Assembly (NCBI RefSeq): GCF_004134825.1
Contig: NZ_SDPN01000019.1
Coordinates: 1-64,000, forward strand
DNA from: Agromyces albus
GTDB taxonomy: Bacteria > Actinomycetota > Actinomycetes > Actinomycetales > Microbacteriaceae
DNA: 64,000 nt
Reading direction: 5' to 3'
Numbering within the stretch: position 1 is the first letter of the stretch; the number at the start of each line of letters is the position of its first letter. Below are positions 44,257-54,661 of the stretch, in pieces. The notes under the pieces are model-generated. The model saw nothing but the letters and a program-made list of their open reading frames with translations, did not search any database and had not been told where the DNA came from. Position numbers and translations under genes: made by a program.

Positions 44257-45069
44257 ATGGCTCTCGACAATCCCGCCTTCAAGCGGAATTCCGCCTTCTC
44301 TTCGCAGGGAGCCGTCGCCGCCGCGCAAGACGTGTCCGCACAGCAGCTGCAGGAGATGTACAACCAGCCCGCGACGCTGCCCAACCGCGACCTCATGACG
44401 ATCGAGACGACGCTCCAGAAGTCCGCCGCGAGCTTCGGCCTGCTCGTCGTGGGTGCCGCGCTCGGCTGGCTGACCGCCGAGTCGCTGCCGTTCCTGTGGA
44501 TCGGCGCCGGCATCGTCGGGTTCGTGCTGGCCCTCGTCAACATCTTCAAGAAGGAGCCGTCTCCGGCGCTCGTTCTCGCCTACGCCGGCGTGCAGGGCGT
44601 CTTCGTCGGCGGCATCTCGGCCTGGTACGAGCTGGCCTTCGGCGGCGGCATCGTCTCGCAGGCCGTCATCGCGACGCTCGTCGTCGTGGGCGTGACGCTC
44701 GCGCTCTTCGCCTCGGGCAAGATCCGCGCCTCGAAGAAGGCGACGAAGATCTTCCTCGTCGCGATGATCGGCTACGCGGTGTTCTCGCTCGTGAACTTCG
44801 GACTTATGGCCTTCGGCGCCACCGACGACCCGTTTGGCCTGCGTTCGGTGCCGATCATGGGCATCCCGCTCGGCGTGATCCTCGGCGTCTTCGTCGTGAT
44901 CATGGCGGCGTACTCGCTCGTGCTCGACTTCGACTTCATCCAGCAGGGCGTGCGCAACCGTGCCCCGCGCAAGTACGAGTGGACCGGCGTCTTCGGCATC
45001 ATGGTCACCGTCATCTGGCTGTACCTCGAGATCCTCCGCATGCTCGCGATCATGCAGTCGAGCGACTGA
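44257..45069 (+). CDS. Bax inhibitor-1/YccA family membrane protein
   Basis: 270 residues. A 45-residue cytoplasmic N-terminus (NPAFKRNSAFSSQG; QLQEMYNQPA) precedes seven hydrophobic helices. The last helices include DFDFIQQGVRNRAPRKYEW with the conserved Asp pair of the pH-sensing calcium-leak channel family. Function in bacteria is not settled (calcium leak or protease modulation). AGAGGAACACC precedes the ATG. A strong intrinsic terminator follows 28 nt after the stop. Confidence 0.9.
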   Translation: MALDNPAFKRNSAFSSQGAVAAAQDVSAQQLQEMYNQPATLPNRDLMTIETTLQKSAASFGLLVVGAALGWLTAESLPFLWIGAGIVGFVLALVNIFKKEPSPALVLAYAGVQGVFVGGISAWYELAFGGGIVSQAVIATLVVVGVTLALFASGKIRASKKATKIFLVAMIGYAVFSLVNFGLMAFGATDDPFGLRSVPIMGIPLGVILGVFVVIMAAYSLVLDFDFIQQGVRNRAPRKYEWTGVFGIMVTVIWLYLEILRMLAIMQSSD

Positions 45070-45096
45070 CCACTCGCGCACCTCGCTCCAACGTCG

Positions 45097-45127
45097 AAAG
45101 GCCGCCCTCGGGCGGCCTTTCGTGTTT
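45097..45127 (+). terminator. Intrinsic terminator after the Bax1-I gene
   Basis: AAAGGCCGCC-CTCG-GGCGGCCTTT, a perfect 10-bp stem followed by CGTGTTT. One of the most canonical terminators in the window. Confidence 0.85.
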
Positions 45128-45262
45128 CCCAGGCCCGGCCCCGTCACATTGACGCCGGACTTCCCTCTCCGCCCCGGATGTGGTCAAATCATCCTCGAGC
45201 CCACACCCGAGTTGCGTACAACGAAGCCGGGCGAACGACCCGAACCTCGCCCGGAGACCCTA

Positions 45263-48049
45263 TTGCCCCCTCGCACCGACGCGCCTCGTCGAGCAGCGCT
45301 GTTCCTCGCTTCGAGCGGCCGTCGCTTGGCCGCAACCGTGATCGTGCTCATTCTTGCTGCGACGATCGGGATCCAGCCATCCGACGCGGCGTTCGCAGCG
45401 TCGGGATCGTCTGTGGTGGCCGGCATCGTTACCGGATCGGATGGCGCGCCCGCCATCGGGATCCGAGTGGAGGCCCGGGACGACGATGGCGGTTGGTTGC
45501 CCCCCGCCGACACCGACGAGTCTGGCGCCTACCGGTTCGAGAATATCGCGGCGAACCGGTACACACTCACCTTCACGTGCTGGAACACCTGCGTTGGAAA
45601 CTACGTCGCGGAGTATTGGAACGACACACGGAGATTCGATTCCAAGGCATGGTTCGATGTAGGGGTCGGGGAGCGTGTGGACCTCGAGACGGAGTTGGAG
45701 CTCGCCGGGGAAATCTCCGGAGTCGTTCGGGGAGATGATGGCGCGACCCTTGAGGGGGTCAATGTGGACATCACGTCGGACACCGCCGGGGTGGTCCCGC
45801 CCCAAGACTTTGCCACCACCGACGCCGAGGGCAGATACCGGTTCCGGAATCTCCCCGAAGCCGGATATATCCTCAGGTTCGCCCCGCAGACAGCATTCGC
45901 GCACGAGTACTTCAGCGAATTCTGGAAGGACCAGGCCAACGCAGGCACGGCGGATGTCGTCCGGGTCACGGCGGGCGAGGCGGTCAGCGGCATCGATCCG
46001 GCACTCACCCCTGCCGCGTGGATCTCTGGTCGAGTCCTCAACGAGGACGGGATTCCGGCCGGTTGGGACGCGGATGTCAACATCTTCCTCTACCGGGTCA
46101 CGGATGCAGGGACGTCCTGGGTCTGGACCGGATCCCTTGGCCACTACCCGCTCGGACCGGGGGAGTTCCGATTCGACGGTCTCACGTCCGGGACGTATGT
46201 GCTGAAAACGCGCGCTCTGGGCTGGGGTATCGCGGAGTGGTGGCAGGACAAGTCCGATCTGGCGTCGGCAGACCGGATCGTGCTCGACATGGGCGAGCGA
46301 TTCGACACGACGATCGTCCTCGAGGACGGGCCCGTGAGCCTCACCGGTCCGCGGATCTCGGGGGTCGCGCGCGTGGGAGAGACGCTGACCGCCGCGGCAT
46401 CCTCTCCCACGCCATCCGTGACCCTCGCCTACCAGTGGTTCGCTGATGACGTGCCGATCGACGGAGCGAATCAGCCGACGCACGCGCTCACCGCCGCGGA
46501 TCTCGGCGCAGGCATCGCCGTCGAGGTCGCGGCTTCCGCGCCGGGCCGCACGTCCGTCACTCGCAGATCGAGTATGACCTCCGACGTGCAACCGGCCGTG
46601 CTGACTTCCGGGACACCGAGGATCATCGGTAGTGGTTTGGGCCTCGTCGGCTCCACCTTGACCGTCGATCCTGGCGTTTGGACCGACGGAACCGCACTCA
46701 CGTATGAGTGGCGCGCCGACGGGGTCCCGATCGAGAGTGCGGATGACCCGAGCCTCCTCCTCACGCCATCCGAAGTCGACAAGCGAGTCTCGGTTGCGGT
46801 GACCGGGTCGAAGCCGGGATACGCCTCCGTGACGAAGGTCTCGAACTGGTTCGCCGTCAGCTTCGGTCCCACCGACCTGACGACCCCGGTCATCCTGGGG
46901 ACGCCAGAAGTCGGGTCGACACTGACGGCTTCCGCCTCGTCGACGACGCCGGGAGTGAGTCTGTCCTACCACTGGCATGGGAACGGCCTCATGTCAGTCA
47001 TCGGACAGGACCAGACGCTCGTGCTCACGGACGAACACGCTGGGTACGAGATGTCTGTGGAGGTCTTCGCCACAGCTCCGGGCTACCTCAACACACAGAA
47101 ATCATCGAGCGCGACCTTACCCGTGAGATTCACTCCCCAAGACGATGTGACACGGCTGGCGGGCACCGACCGCTATGCGACCTCGGTCGCCATCTCGAAG
47201 TCGCAGTTCAATCCCGGGGTTCCCGTCGCGTTCGTCGCCAGCGGCGTGAACTTCCCCGACGCACTCGCCGGCGCACCGGTCGCCGGCATCAGCGGCGGCC
47301 CCATGCTCCTGACCGACCCCAACGGCCTACCCGACTCCGTCAGAGCCGAACTCGAACGCCTCCAGCCACAACGGATCGTGGTCCTCGGCGGGACCGCCAC
47401 CGTCAGCTCCAGCGTCGAAGCCCAGCTCGACACCATCCGACCCGGCGCCATCACGCGACTCGCCGGTCCCGATCGCTATGCGACCTCCGTCGCCATCTCG
47501 GAGTCGCAGTTCGAGCCCGGCGTCCCCGTCGTGTTCATCGCCAGCGGCGCGAAATTCCCCGACGCCCTCGCCGGCGCACCGGTCGCCGGCATCACCGGCG
47601 GCCCCATGCTCCTGACCGACCCCAACGGCCTACCCGACTCCGTCAAAGCCGAACTCGAACGCCTCCAACCGAAACGCATCGTCATCCTCGGCGGCACCAG
47701 CACCATCAGCGACGCCGTCGAAGCACAACTCCAGGGCCTACAGCCCGGCGCCTTCACACGCCTCGCCGGTTCCGACCGGTACGAGACCTCGGCGCTCATC
47801 TCGGCGTCGCAATTCCAGCCCGGCGTCCCCGTCGTGTTCATCGCCAGCGGCGCGAAATTCCCCGACGCCCTCGCCGGCGCTCCGGTCGCCGGCATCACCG
47901 GCGGCCCCATGCTCCTGACCGACCCCAACGGCCTACCCGACGCCGTCAAAGCCGAACTCGAACGCCTCCAACCGAAACGCATCGTCATCCTCGGCGGCAC
48001 CAGCACCGTCAGCGACGCCGTCGAAGCACGACTCGACGCCCTCTGGTGA
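45263..48049 (+). CDS. Secreted protein with carboxypeptidase-regulatory, Ig-like and three CWB2 cell-wall-binding domains
   Basis: 928 residues. TTG start chosen for GGAG 6 nt upstream; in-frame codons further up run into the preceding terminator. A signal peptide (RRLAATVIVLILAATIGIQP, cleavage near AFAASG) leads into about four carboxypeptidase-regulatory-like beta repeats (residues 50-350; SGAYRFENI, EGRYRFRNL). Three Ig-like repeats (about 355-620; LAYQWFADDVPI, LTYEWRADGVPI) follow. Three CWB2 repeats of 101 residues start near 629, 729 and 830 (TRLAGTDRYATS, FPDALAGAPVAG). CWB2 repeats bind cell-wall polymers noncovalently. Probably a surface adhesin or wall protein. The last two CWB2 repeats are about 98% identical in DNA. 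Confidence 0.9.
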   Translation: MPPRTDAPRRAALFLASSGRRLAATVIVLILAATIGIQPSDAAFAASGSSVVAGIVTGSDGAPAIGIRVEARDDDGGWLPPADTDESGAYRFENIAANRYTLTFTCWNTCVGNYVAEYWNDTRRFDSKAWFDVGVGERVDLETELELAGEISGVVRGDDGATLEGVNVDITSDTAGVVPPQDFATTDAEGRYRFRNLPEAGYILRFAPQTAFAHEYFSEFWKDQANAGTADVVRVTAGEAVSGIDPALTPAAWISGRVLNEDGIPAGWDADVNIFLYRVTDAGTSWVWTGSLGHYPLGPGEFRFDGLTSGTYVLKTRALGWGIAEWWQDKSDLASADRIVLDMGERFDTTIVLEDGPVSLTGPRISGVARVGETLTAAASSPTPSVTLAYQWFADDVPIDGANQPTHALTAADLGAGIAVEVAASAPGRTSVTRRSSMTSDVQPAVLTSGTPRIIGSGLGLVGSTLTVDPGVWTDGTALTYEWRADGVPIESADDPSLLLTPSEVDKRVSVAVTGSKPGYASVTKVSNWFAVSFGPTDLTTPVILGTPEVGSTLTASASSTTPGVSLSYHWHGNGLMSVIGQDQTLVLTDEHAGYEMSVEVFATAPGYLNTQKSSSATLPVRFTPQDDVTRLAGTDRYATSVAISKSQFNPGVPVAFVASGVNFPDALAGAPVAGISGGPMLLTDPNGLPDSVRAELERLQPQRIVVLGGTATVSSSVEAQLDTIRPGAITRLAGPDRYATSVAISESQFEPGVPVVFIASGAKFPDALAGAPVAGITGGPMLLTDPNGLPDSVKAELERLQPKRIVILGGTSTISDAVEAQLQGLQPGAFTRLAGSDRYETSALISASQFQPGVPVVFIASGAKFPDALAGAPVAGITGGPMLLTDPNGLPDAVKAELERLQPKRIVILGGTSTVSDAVEARLDALW
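47521..48035 (+). repeat. Near-identical 303-bp-period DNA repeats in the CWB2 region
   Basis: 47521-47732 and 47824-48035 differ at only about four positions; an older, less similar copy begins near 47218. High identity including silent sites implies recent duplication or gene conversion. Confidence 0.85.
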
Positions 48050-48067
48050 GCTTGCCGCAAGCTACGA

Positions 48068-48097
48068 AAGGGCGCTGACCCCACGGCCAGCGCCCTT
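48068..48097. terminator. Bidirectional terminator between the CWB2 gene and guaA
   Basis: AAGGGCGCTG-10nt-CAGCGCCCTT, a perfect 10-bp stem, 18 nt after the CWB2 gene stop and 4 nt after the guaA stop on the other strand. Confidence 0.8.
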
Positions 48098-48099
48098 CA

Positions 48100-49717
<1,618 letters not shown>

Positions 49718-49721
<4 letters not shown>

Positions 49722-50182
49722 TGCTGGGCCTCCACGGTGTCGGCGGTGCTGTCGGATGCGGGCTGCGCGCTCTCGTGCTCGCGGCGATCGAGGTATTCGC
49801 GCACCTCCCGGCCGTTGCGCACCTCGAGGAAGAACGAGAGGAAGGGGATGACGCCGCCGAGGGCGATGACGATGAATCGCACGAACGGCCAGCGCATGAG
49901 GCTCCAGAGCCGGAAGTCGCTGAAGAGGTAGACGACGTAGAACCAGCCGTGCACGATGAGGATGCCGGTCGAGAGGTTGACCGCCGTGACCGTGTCGCCC
50001 GGCACGAACGCGAGGAAGCCACGCTCGCCGCCGAGCTCGAGCTCGAGGCCGAACGCGTACTTCATGATCATCTCGGCGCACAGCGCGAGGAGCAGCACAC
50101 CGGTGATGATCGAGGCGACCTGGTAGAAGCGGAGTGCTCCGCGGATGCGCGGCAGATCGGCGAGTTTCGGCTCGAGGGGCAT
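49718..50182 (-). CDS. DUF3817 membrane protein
   Basis: 154 residues with three to four hydrophobic helices ([53 protein letters not shown]) and a charged C-terminal tail. Matches DUF3817, often beside guaA in Microbacteriaceae; function unknown. It starts 10 bp from the 3' end of the TetR gene on the same strand and overlaps guaA by 4 bp, so it is co-translated with GMP synthase. Confidence 0.85.
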
Positions 50183-50191
50183 GCGACCAGT

Positions 50192-50788
50192 CTACGGCGC
50201 GCGTTTCGGGGAAAGGCCCGAGAGCAAGCGGGCGAGGGTGTCGATCGCTGCATCGATCTCGCCGGCGGCATCCGTGGCCGTGGCGTTCGCGATCGCCACC
50301 TCGTTGAGCGCGCCCGAGATCATCGTGGTGACGGTGCCGAGGCGCTCCCCGCCGATCACCCCGGCCTCCGCGAGCTCGGCGACGCCCTCGTCGAGCAGGC
50401 GCACGCTCGTGTCGAGGTCGCCCTCGCGCCAGTCGTCCCAGCCGAGCACGGCCGGGCCGTCGACGAGGAGGATCCGCCGAACCTCCGGGGCGAGGCTCGC
50501 GTCGAGGAACGCGCGGCAGCCCGCGAGGAACGAATCGAGCGGAGCCTCGACTCCGGATGCCGCGACTTCGACGGCCTGGGCGACCTCACGCTGCGCGTGC
50601 TCGACGACGGCACGGAACAGACCGGACTTGCTGCCGAAGTGGTGGTAGAGCGCACCGCGGGTGAGGCCGGCCTCGGCGACGACGTCTTCGAGGGCGACCC
50701 CGGCGTAGCCGTGCTCGGCGAATCGGCGCGCGGCGATCTCGAGGATCGCGACGCGAGTGCGCTCGCGCTGCTCGGCCTTCGTGGGCAT
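50192..50788 (-). CDS. TetR-family regulator divergent from VOC protein
   Basis: 198 residues. Helix-turn-helix with [28 protein letters not shown] (core [14 protein letters not shown]) at residues 32-55; C-terminal ligand domain with [19 protein letters not shown] and [13 protein letters not shown], which resembles the AcrR-like TetR_C group seen beside glyoxalase/VOC genes. Two 16-bp direct operator copies lie in the 142-bp divergent gap, so it likely represses both itself and the VOC gene. Confidence 0.9.
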   Translation of the reverse strand: MPTKAEQRERTRVAILEIAARRFAEHGYAGVALEDVVAEAGLTRGALYHHFGSKSGLFRAVVEHAQREVAQAVEVAASGVEAPLDSFLAGCRAFLDASLAPEVRRILLVDGPAVLGWDDWREGDLDTSVRLLDEGVAELAEAGVIGGERLGTVTTMISGALNEVAIANATATDAAGEIDAAIDTLARLLSGLSPKRAP

Positions 50789-50852
50789 TCCTCTCCGATC
50801 CTCGTCGCCGGTGCAGCCAGTCAGCCACGCTGCCCCGGGGCCGCGGCTTCAA

Positions 50853-50882
50853 TTGACATACACACTGTACGTCAGTGAGAAT
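50853..50882 (+). promoter_or_regulatory. Strong promoter of the VOC gene
   Basis: Perfect -35 TTGACA (50853-50858), 18-bp spacer, -10 GAGAAT (50877-50882). The first TetR operator copy occupies the spacer. Confidence 0.7.
50857..50872. promoter_or_regulatory. TetR operator copy 1
   Basis: CATACACACTGTACGT, overlapping the -35/spacer of the VOC promoter. Same as copy 2 except one base. Confidence 0.65.
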
Positions 50883-50883
50883 G

Positions 50884-50899
50884 CATACACACTGTATGT
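50884..50899. promoter_or_regulatory. TetR operator copy 2
   Basis: CATACACACTGTATGT, 27 bp from copy 1 (start to start), just after the -10. Together with flanking bases it forms an imperfect palindrome ATACA...TGTAT. Confidence 0.65.
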
Positions 50900-50930
50900 A
50901 TCCCTGAGTGGATGATTCGAAGGAGCCTCC

Positions 50931-51341
50931 GTGAACCTCTACCCCGTGCTCGGCACCACGGATGTCGCCGGCAGCGCCCGGTTCTACCGCGAGCACTTCG
51001 GCTTCGAGCCGACGTTCGAGACGGACTGGTACGTGAGCCTGCGGCATCCGTCTCCCCCGCACGCCGAGCTCGCGCTGCTCGATGCAGCGCACGAGACGAT
51101 TCCCGAGGGATACCGCACGCCGGCGCGCGGCGTGCTCGTGAACCTCGAGGTCGACGACGTCGATGCGATCGCCGCGCGACTCGAGTCGGCGGGCGTCGAG
51201 CTCGTGCAACCGCTTCGCGATGAGGCGTTCGGCCAGCGGCATCTCATCGTGCGAGACCCTGGCGGGGTGCTCGTCGACGTGATCACCGAGATCCCGCCTG
51301 CGCCCGAGTTCGCCGCCGCGTTCCACGCCGCAGCCGGGTGA
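50931..51341 (+). CDS. VOC-superfamily (glyoxalase/bleomycin-resistance-like) protein
   Basis: 136 residues, GTG start with AAGGAG 5 nt upstream. Two beta-alpha-beta-beta-beta modules: LYPVLGTTDVAGSARFYREH at the start and GVLVNLEVDDVDAIAARLES in the second, ending HLIVRDPGGVLVDVITEI with the late Glu-like metal position. Could be a glyoxalase, antibiotic-binding or thiol-transfer member; the sequence does not decide. Controlled by the divergent TetR regulator through two operator copies, suggesting response to a toxic small molecule. Confidence 0.88.
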   Translation: MNLYPVLGTTDVAGSARFYREHFGFEPTFETDWYVSLRHPSPPHAELALLDAAHETIPEGYRTPARGVLVNLEVDDVDAIAARLESAGVELVQPLRDEAFGQRHLIVRDPGGVLVDVITEIPPAPEFAAAFHAAAG

Positions 51342-51351
51342 GGCCGGCCGC

Positions 51352-52281
51352 CTATCGCGGCGCGTCGACGAGCTCGCGGGGAACGACGAACACGTCGACG
51401 AGCGCACCGTTGCGCCAGAGTGTCATCTCGACCTGCCGATCGATCGCGTCCTCGACCATGAGCTTCTGGATCGACGTCGAGGTCACGATGTCCTGACCGT
51501 CGAGCGAGACGACGATGTCGCCGCGGTGCACTCCGGCGAGCTCCGCCGGGCTGTCGGTGGCGACTCCCGCGACCTGCAGGCCCGTCGGCGAGCCGATGCG
51601 TGTCGCGAGCGACGGTTCGAGCTGCACCTGCATCCCCACGATGCCGAGCCAGGCCCTTCGCACGCGCCCGGTGCGCACGAGCGTCTCGATGATGCCGCGC
51701 GTGGCGAGGTTGATCGGCACGGCGAGGCCGAGGCCGATGCCGGCGACCGCGGTGTTCACGCCGACCATTCGCCCGTTGCCGTCGGCGAGCGCGCCGCCCG
51801 AGTTCCCGGGATTCAGCGCGGCATCCGTCTGGATCACCTCGTCGATCACCCGACCCGACGCCGTGGGCAGCGATCGCCCGAGGTTCGAGACGATACCGGC
51901 CGTCACACTGCCGGCGAGGCCGAGCGGGTTGCCCACCGCGACCACGAGCTGGCCGACGCGGAGCCCCGCTGCGTCGCCGAGCGTGAGGGGCGGCGGCACC
52001 GGTCCGCGAGCGCGCAGCACCGCGAGGTCGGAGAGCACGTCGCGGCCGACGACGTCGACCGTGACGGACGTGCCGTCGCCGAAGGTCGCCTCGGCCGATC
52101 TCGCCCCCACGACGACATGCGCGCTCGTGAGCAGGACGCCGTCGGCACTGATGACGCTCGCGCTCCCGGCGCCCTCGCCGCGAGCAGTGCGGACCGCGAG
52201 GCTCGCGACGCTCGGCAGCACTGAGCTCGCCACCGCGGTGACGACGGCCGAGTAGGCGTCGAGCGGATCTTCGATGGTCAC
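51352..52281 (-). CDS. HtrA/Deg-type serine protease without signal peptide
   Basis: 309 residues with GTG start. Trypsin fold with complete triad: His55 (TSAHVVV), Asp85 (LSDLAVL), Ser161 (NPGNSGGAL), followed by one PDZ domain (about 205-295; GLQVAGVATDSPAELAGVHRGDIVVSLDG in part). Unlike usual HtrA/DegP, there is no signal peptide or N-terminal membrane helix, so it seems cytoplasmic unless the start is wrong; the frame upstream encodes nothing hydrophobic. Might need a partner for export. Monocistronic, downstream of SURF1 on the same strand. Confidence 0.88.
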   Translation of the reverse strand: MTIEDPLDAYSAVVTAVASSVLPSVASLAVRTARGEGAGSASVISADGVLLTSAHVVVGARSAEATFGDGTSVTVDVVGRDVLSDLAVLRARGPVPPPLTLGDAAGLRVGQLVVAVGNPLGLAGSVTAGIVSNLGRSLPTASGRVIDEVIQTDAALNPGNSGGALADGNGRMVGVNTAVAGIGLGLAVPINLATRGIIETLVRTGRVRRAWLGIVGMQVQLEPSLATRIGSPTGLQVAGVATDSPAELAGVHRGDIVVSLDGQDIVTSTSIQKLMVEDAIDRQVEMTLWRNGALVDVFVVPRELVDAPR

Positions 52282-52343
52282 AAGGGAATCATGACCCTCG
52301 CGAGGCGATGCGCACCCCGAGTTCGCCGCGAGCGGAAACCGGG

Positions 52344-53150
52344 TCAGCGGGCCGGAGTGCCGGTTTCCTTCGACGCCCGACCGGACGTCTCGCCGGCCTC
52401 GTCGGCCTCGTCGCGTTCCCGCTCCACGGCGTCGCGCACCAGGCGGTACCAGAGGAAGACCGCGAACCCGGCGAACACCACCCACTCCACGGCGTAGAAG
52501 ATGTTCAGCCAGTTGAACTCCACGGCCAGCTCGGGCGGCGGCGAGACGATCGCCTCGAGCCCCGCGACGGGCTCGGCCGCCGTGACGTAGCCGAAGTACA
52601 CGGGCCGGTCGTCGTAGTCGGCCCAGATGTTCACGAGTTGGGCGACCGCGACGGTCGTCATCGCGAACGGATCTCCGTCTTCGGGGGGAACGACGGGCGC
52701 CTCGCTCGGCAGGAACCGGCCCGTGATGGTGACCTCCGCGCCGGCGTCGGCTTCGAACCGCTCGGCGGCGGCCCGGGCGGTCGCCTCGTCGGCGACCCAG
52801 CCGAGCGCGACGGGGAGGCCCCCGGCTGCGCCATCCGTCACCTCGAGGTGTGCAACCGGCCAGAAGCCGGCCACGCCGTCGTTGAGCCGGCCCTCGACGA
52901 TGACCGTGTCTCCGGGCACGACGACGCCCGTGACCTCGACCATCTGCGCCGTCGCCGCTTGCTCGGTCGGCACGTCGGGCTCGGCGACGCCGGCGAACGG
53001 CCGGACCTCCTCGGTCGGCCGCTCGATGACGACGGATGACTCGACGGCGCGTTGGAGCTGCCATTGGCCGAGCAGGGCGAAGCCCGCGGCGATGCCGAGG
53101 GCGAGCAGGAGCGCGAGCACCCACTTGGGGCGCACCATCATCCGGAACAT
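52344..53150 (-). CDS. SURF1-family cytochrome oxidase assembly protein
   Basis: 268 residues. One N-terminal helix (KWVLALLLALGIAAGFALLGQWQLQRA, with the family's G-x-WQ-xxR motif) and one C-terminal helix (NIFYAVEWVVFAGFAVFLWYR) frame an outer domain, with NWLNIFYAVEW typical of the family's end. Helps assemble haem-copper oxidase. Start overlaps the KhtT-like gene stop by TGATG. A charged cytoplasmic tail (ERERDEADEAGETS) follows the last helix. Confidence 0.9.
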   Translation of the reverse strand: MFRMMVRPKWVLALLLALGIAAGFALLGQWQLQRAVESSVVIERPTEEVRPFAGVAEPDVPTEQAATAQMVEVTGVVVPGDTVIVEGRLNDGVAGFWPVAHLEVTDGAAGGLPVALGWVADEATARAAAERFEADAGAEVTITGRFLPSEAPVVPPEDGDPFAMTTVAVAQLVNIWADYDDRPVYFGYVTAAEPVAGLEAIVSPPPELAVEFNWLNIFYAVEWVVFAGFAVFLWYRLVRDAVERERDEADEAGETSGRASKETGTPAR

Positions 53151-53656
53151 CAGGCGCCGGGCCTCCCGGCGAGGCCCACGCCCTGATGCACCGCGCGGAA
53201 CACAGTGGCGATGCCCTCGGGCGGGCCGACCGCCACGATGGTGTCGCCGGCGCGCACGACGAAGTCGCGGGCGGGCGACGGGTGCGCGTGATCGTCGCGC
53301 ACGACCGCGACGATGGCGACGCCGGAGGCCACGGGCACCTCGCCGAGCGCGCGACCGGCGATCGCGTCGTCGGCGTCGACGCTCACCCAGTCGATCGGCA
53401 CGCCCGGCAGTTCGTCGAGCTCGGTGATCGACTCCACGATGCGCGTGCCGCCGAGCAGCTCGGCGAGGGTGTGCGCCTCGTCTTCACGCAGCCGGATCGT
53501 CGACGCGGCCGTGTCGTCGTCGTCGCCGGCCGGGCGCGTGACGAGATCGCTCGAGCCCGTGCGGTGCGCGACGACGGCGAGTTCGACGCCGTCGGCATTC
53601 GTGAAGGAGTGCAATACCCCCACCCCGGGGAGGGTGACCCGGCGGACATCAACCAT
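53150..53656 (-). CDS. KhtT-like cation/proton antiporter regulatory subunit (TrkA-C domain)
   Basis: 168 residues from ATG 53656 (MVDVRRVTLPGVGVLHSF). The N-terminal half matches the KhtT-type domain that follows LPGVG; the C-terminal half is a TrkA-C (RCK_C) domain (IDWVSVDADDAIAGRALGEV, FVVRAGDTIVAVGP) that binds nucleotides and gates antiporters. In relatives the next gene is the KhtU/KefB-like antiporter. Here the next gene is SURF1, so the membrane partner is missing from this locus. An upstream start at 53692 lacks family support. Confidence 0.85.
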   Translation of the reverse strand: MVDVRRVTLPGVGVLHSFTNADGVELAVVAHRTGSSDLVTRPAGDDDDTAASTIRLREDEAHTLAELLGGTRIVESITELDELPGVPIDWVSVDADDAIAGRALGEVPVASGVAIVAVVRDDHAHPSPARDFVVRAGDTIVAVGPPEGIATVFRAVHQGVGLAGRPGA

Positions 53657-53769
53657 GGCGCGGACTCCTCGGTCTCGAGTGCGTCGCCCCAAGTCTATCC
53701 GCGCGTCGTCACTCCTCCTTCCCGATGCCAGTCAGGCCGCGAGCCGCGCGCCGCGCGCCGGCCGCCGGC

Positions 53770-54522
53770 TCACGAGCCGCCCGTGATCGGGACGACCTGC
53801 CCGGTGATCCCGGCGTTCGCAGCCGACGCCAGGAAGACGATCGGACGCGCGACCTCTCGAGCGTCGAGCAGCCGCTTGATCGGCGCGAGGGCGCTGTAGT
53901 GCTCCCCTTCGGCATCGGTGACGAATCCGTTCGTGTCCGTGCGGGTGAGCCCCAGCATGGCGACGTTCGACAGGATCTCGCCGCTCGCCCCGAGACTGAA
54001 CGCCGCCGACCGGCTGAACCCGTGCAGGGCTGCCTTGGACGCGGCGTAGTACTCCGCGCCTGCAGCGCCGTCGCGCGCGAGGCTCGACGACAGGTGCACG
54101 ATGCGTCCCCACCCGCTCGTGCGCATGACCGGCGTCACCGCACGCGTCAGCCGCACGGCGCCCTCGATGTTCACCTGCAGGGTCCGCGTCCACTGCGCGT
54201 CGAGGATCGTCTCGAACCCGTCGGCCGTCCAGTCGTCCTTTCCCCACATCACCGCGCTGTGCACGAGGACGTCGACCCGACCGGTCGAGCGCACCGCGGC
54301 GTCGACGAGCTCGTCCGCGGAATCCGGATCGCCCATGTCATAGCGCACGGCGCTCGCTCCGTCACCGAGCTCGCGCGCGAGCTCTTCGGCCTGCTCACGC
54401 CCGCTGCGGTAGCTCAGCACCAACCTCGCTCCCTCTGCAGCGAAGGCCCGGGCGACTTCGCGCCCGATCCCGCCCGATGCTCCGGTCACGATCACCGTTC
54501 GCCCCTGCACTCCGAGATCCAT
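53770..54522 (-). CDS. Short-chain dehydrogenase/reductase
   Basis: 250 residues, classical SDR. NAD(P) motif VTGASGGIGREVARAF, VLVHSAVMWG in place of the usual NNAG, catalytic SSSLARDGAAGAEYYAASKAAL with Ser, Tyr and Lys, and the C-terminal GQVVPITGGS. The Gly-Ser-like residues after beta-2 (SYRSGREQ) leave NADP slightly preferred. Start ATG 54522 because GAGAGGA lies 6 nt upstream; an ATG two codons earlier overlaps that site. Divergent from an XRE regulator, likely its controller. Substrate unknown. Confidence 0.92.
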   Translation of the reverse strand: MDLGVQGRTVIVTGASGGIGREVARAFAAEGARLVLSYRSGREQAEELARELGDGASAVRYDMGDPDSADELVDAAVRSTGRVDVLVHSAVMWGKDDWTADGFETILDAQWTRTLQVNIEGAVRLTRAVTPVMRTSGWGRIVHLSSSLARDGAAGAEYYAASKAALHGFSRSAAFSLGASGEILSNVAMLGLTRTDTNGFVTDAEGEHYSALAPIKRLLDAREVARPIVFLASAANAGITGQVVPITGGS

Positions 54523-54649
54523 GCTCATTCCTCTCATTCGCGGCGGCCGAACGGCCGCCCATCGCCCACTCTCGGCTGCGGGGGCGGTGTGTGGGAGACC
54601 GGCTCGAGGGTGGTCCCGGCAGGGCCACGATGAACGGCTCTCGCGTGCG

Positions 54650-54655
54650 TAGTCT
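54650..54655 (+). promoter_or_regulatory. Candidate -10 box of leaderless XRE regulator gene
   Basis: TAGTCT, 6 nt before the GTG start and no Shine-Dalgarno. Confidence 0.45.
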
Positions 54656-54661
54656 GGGTGG

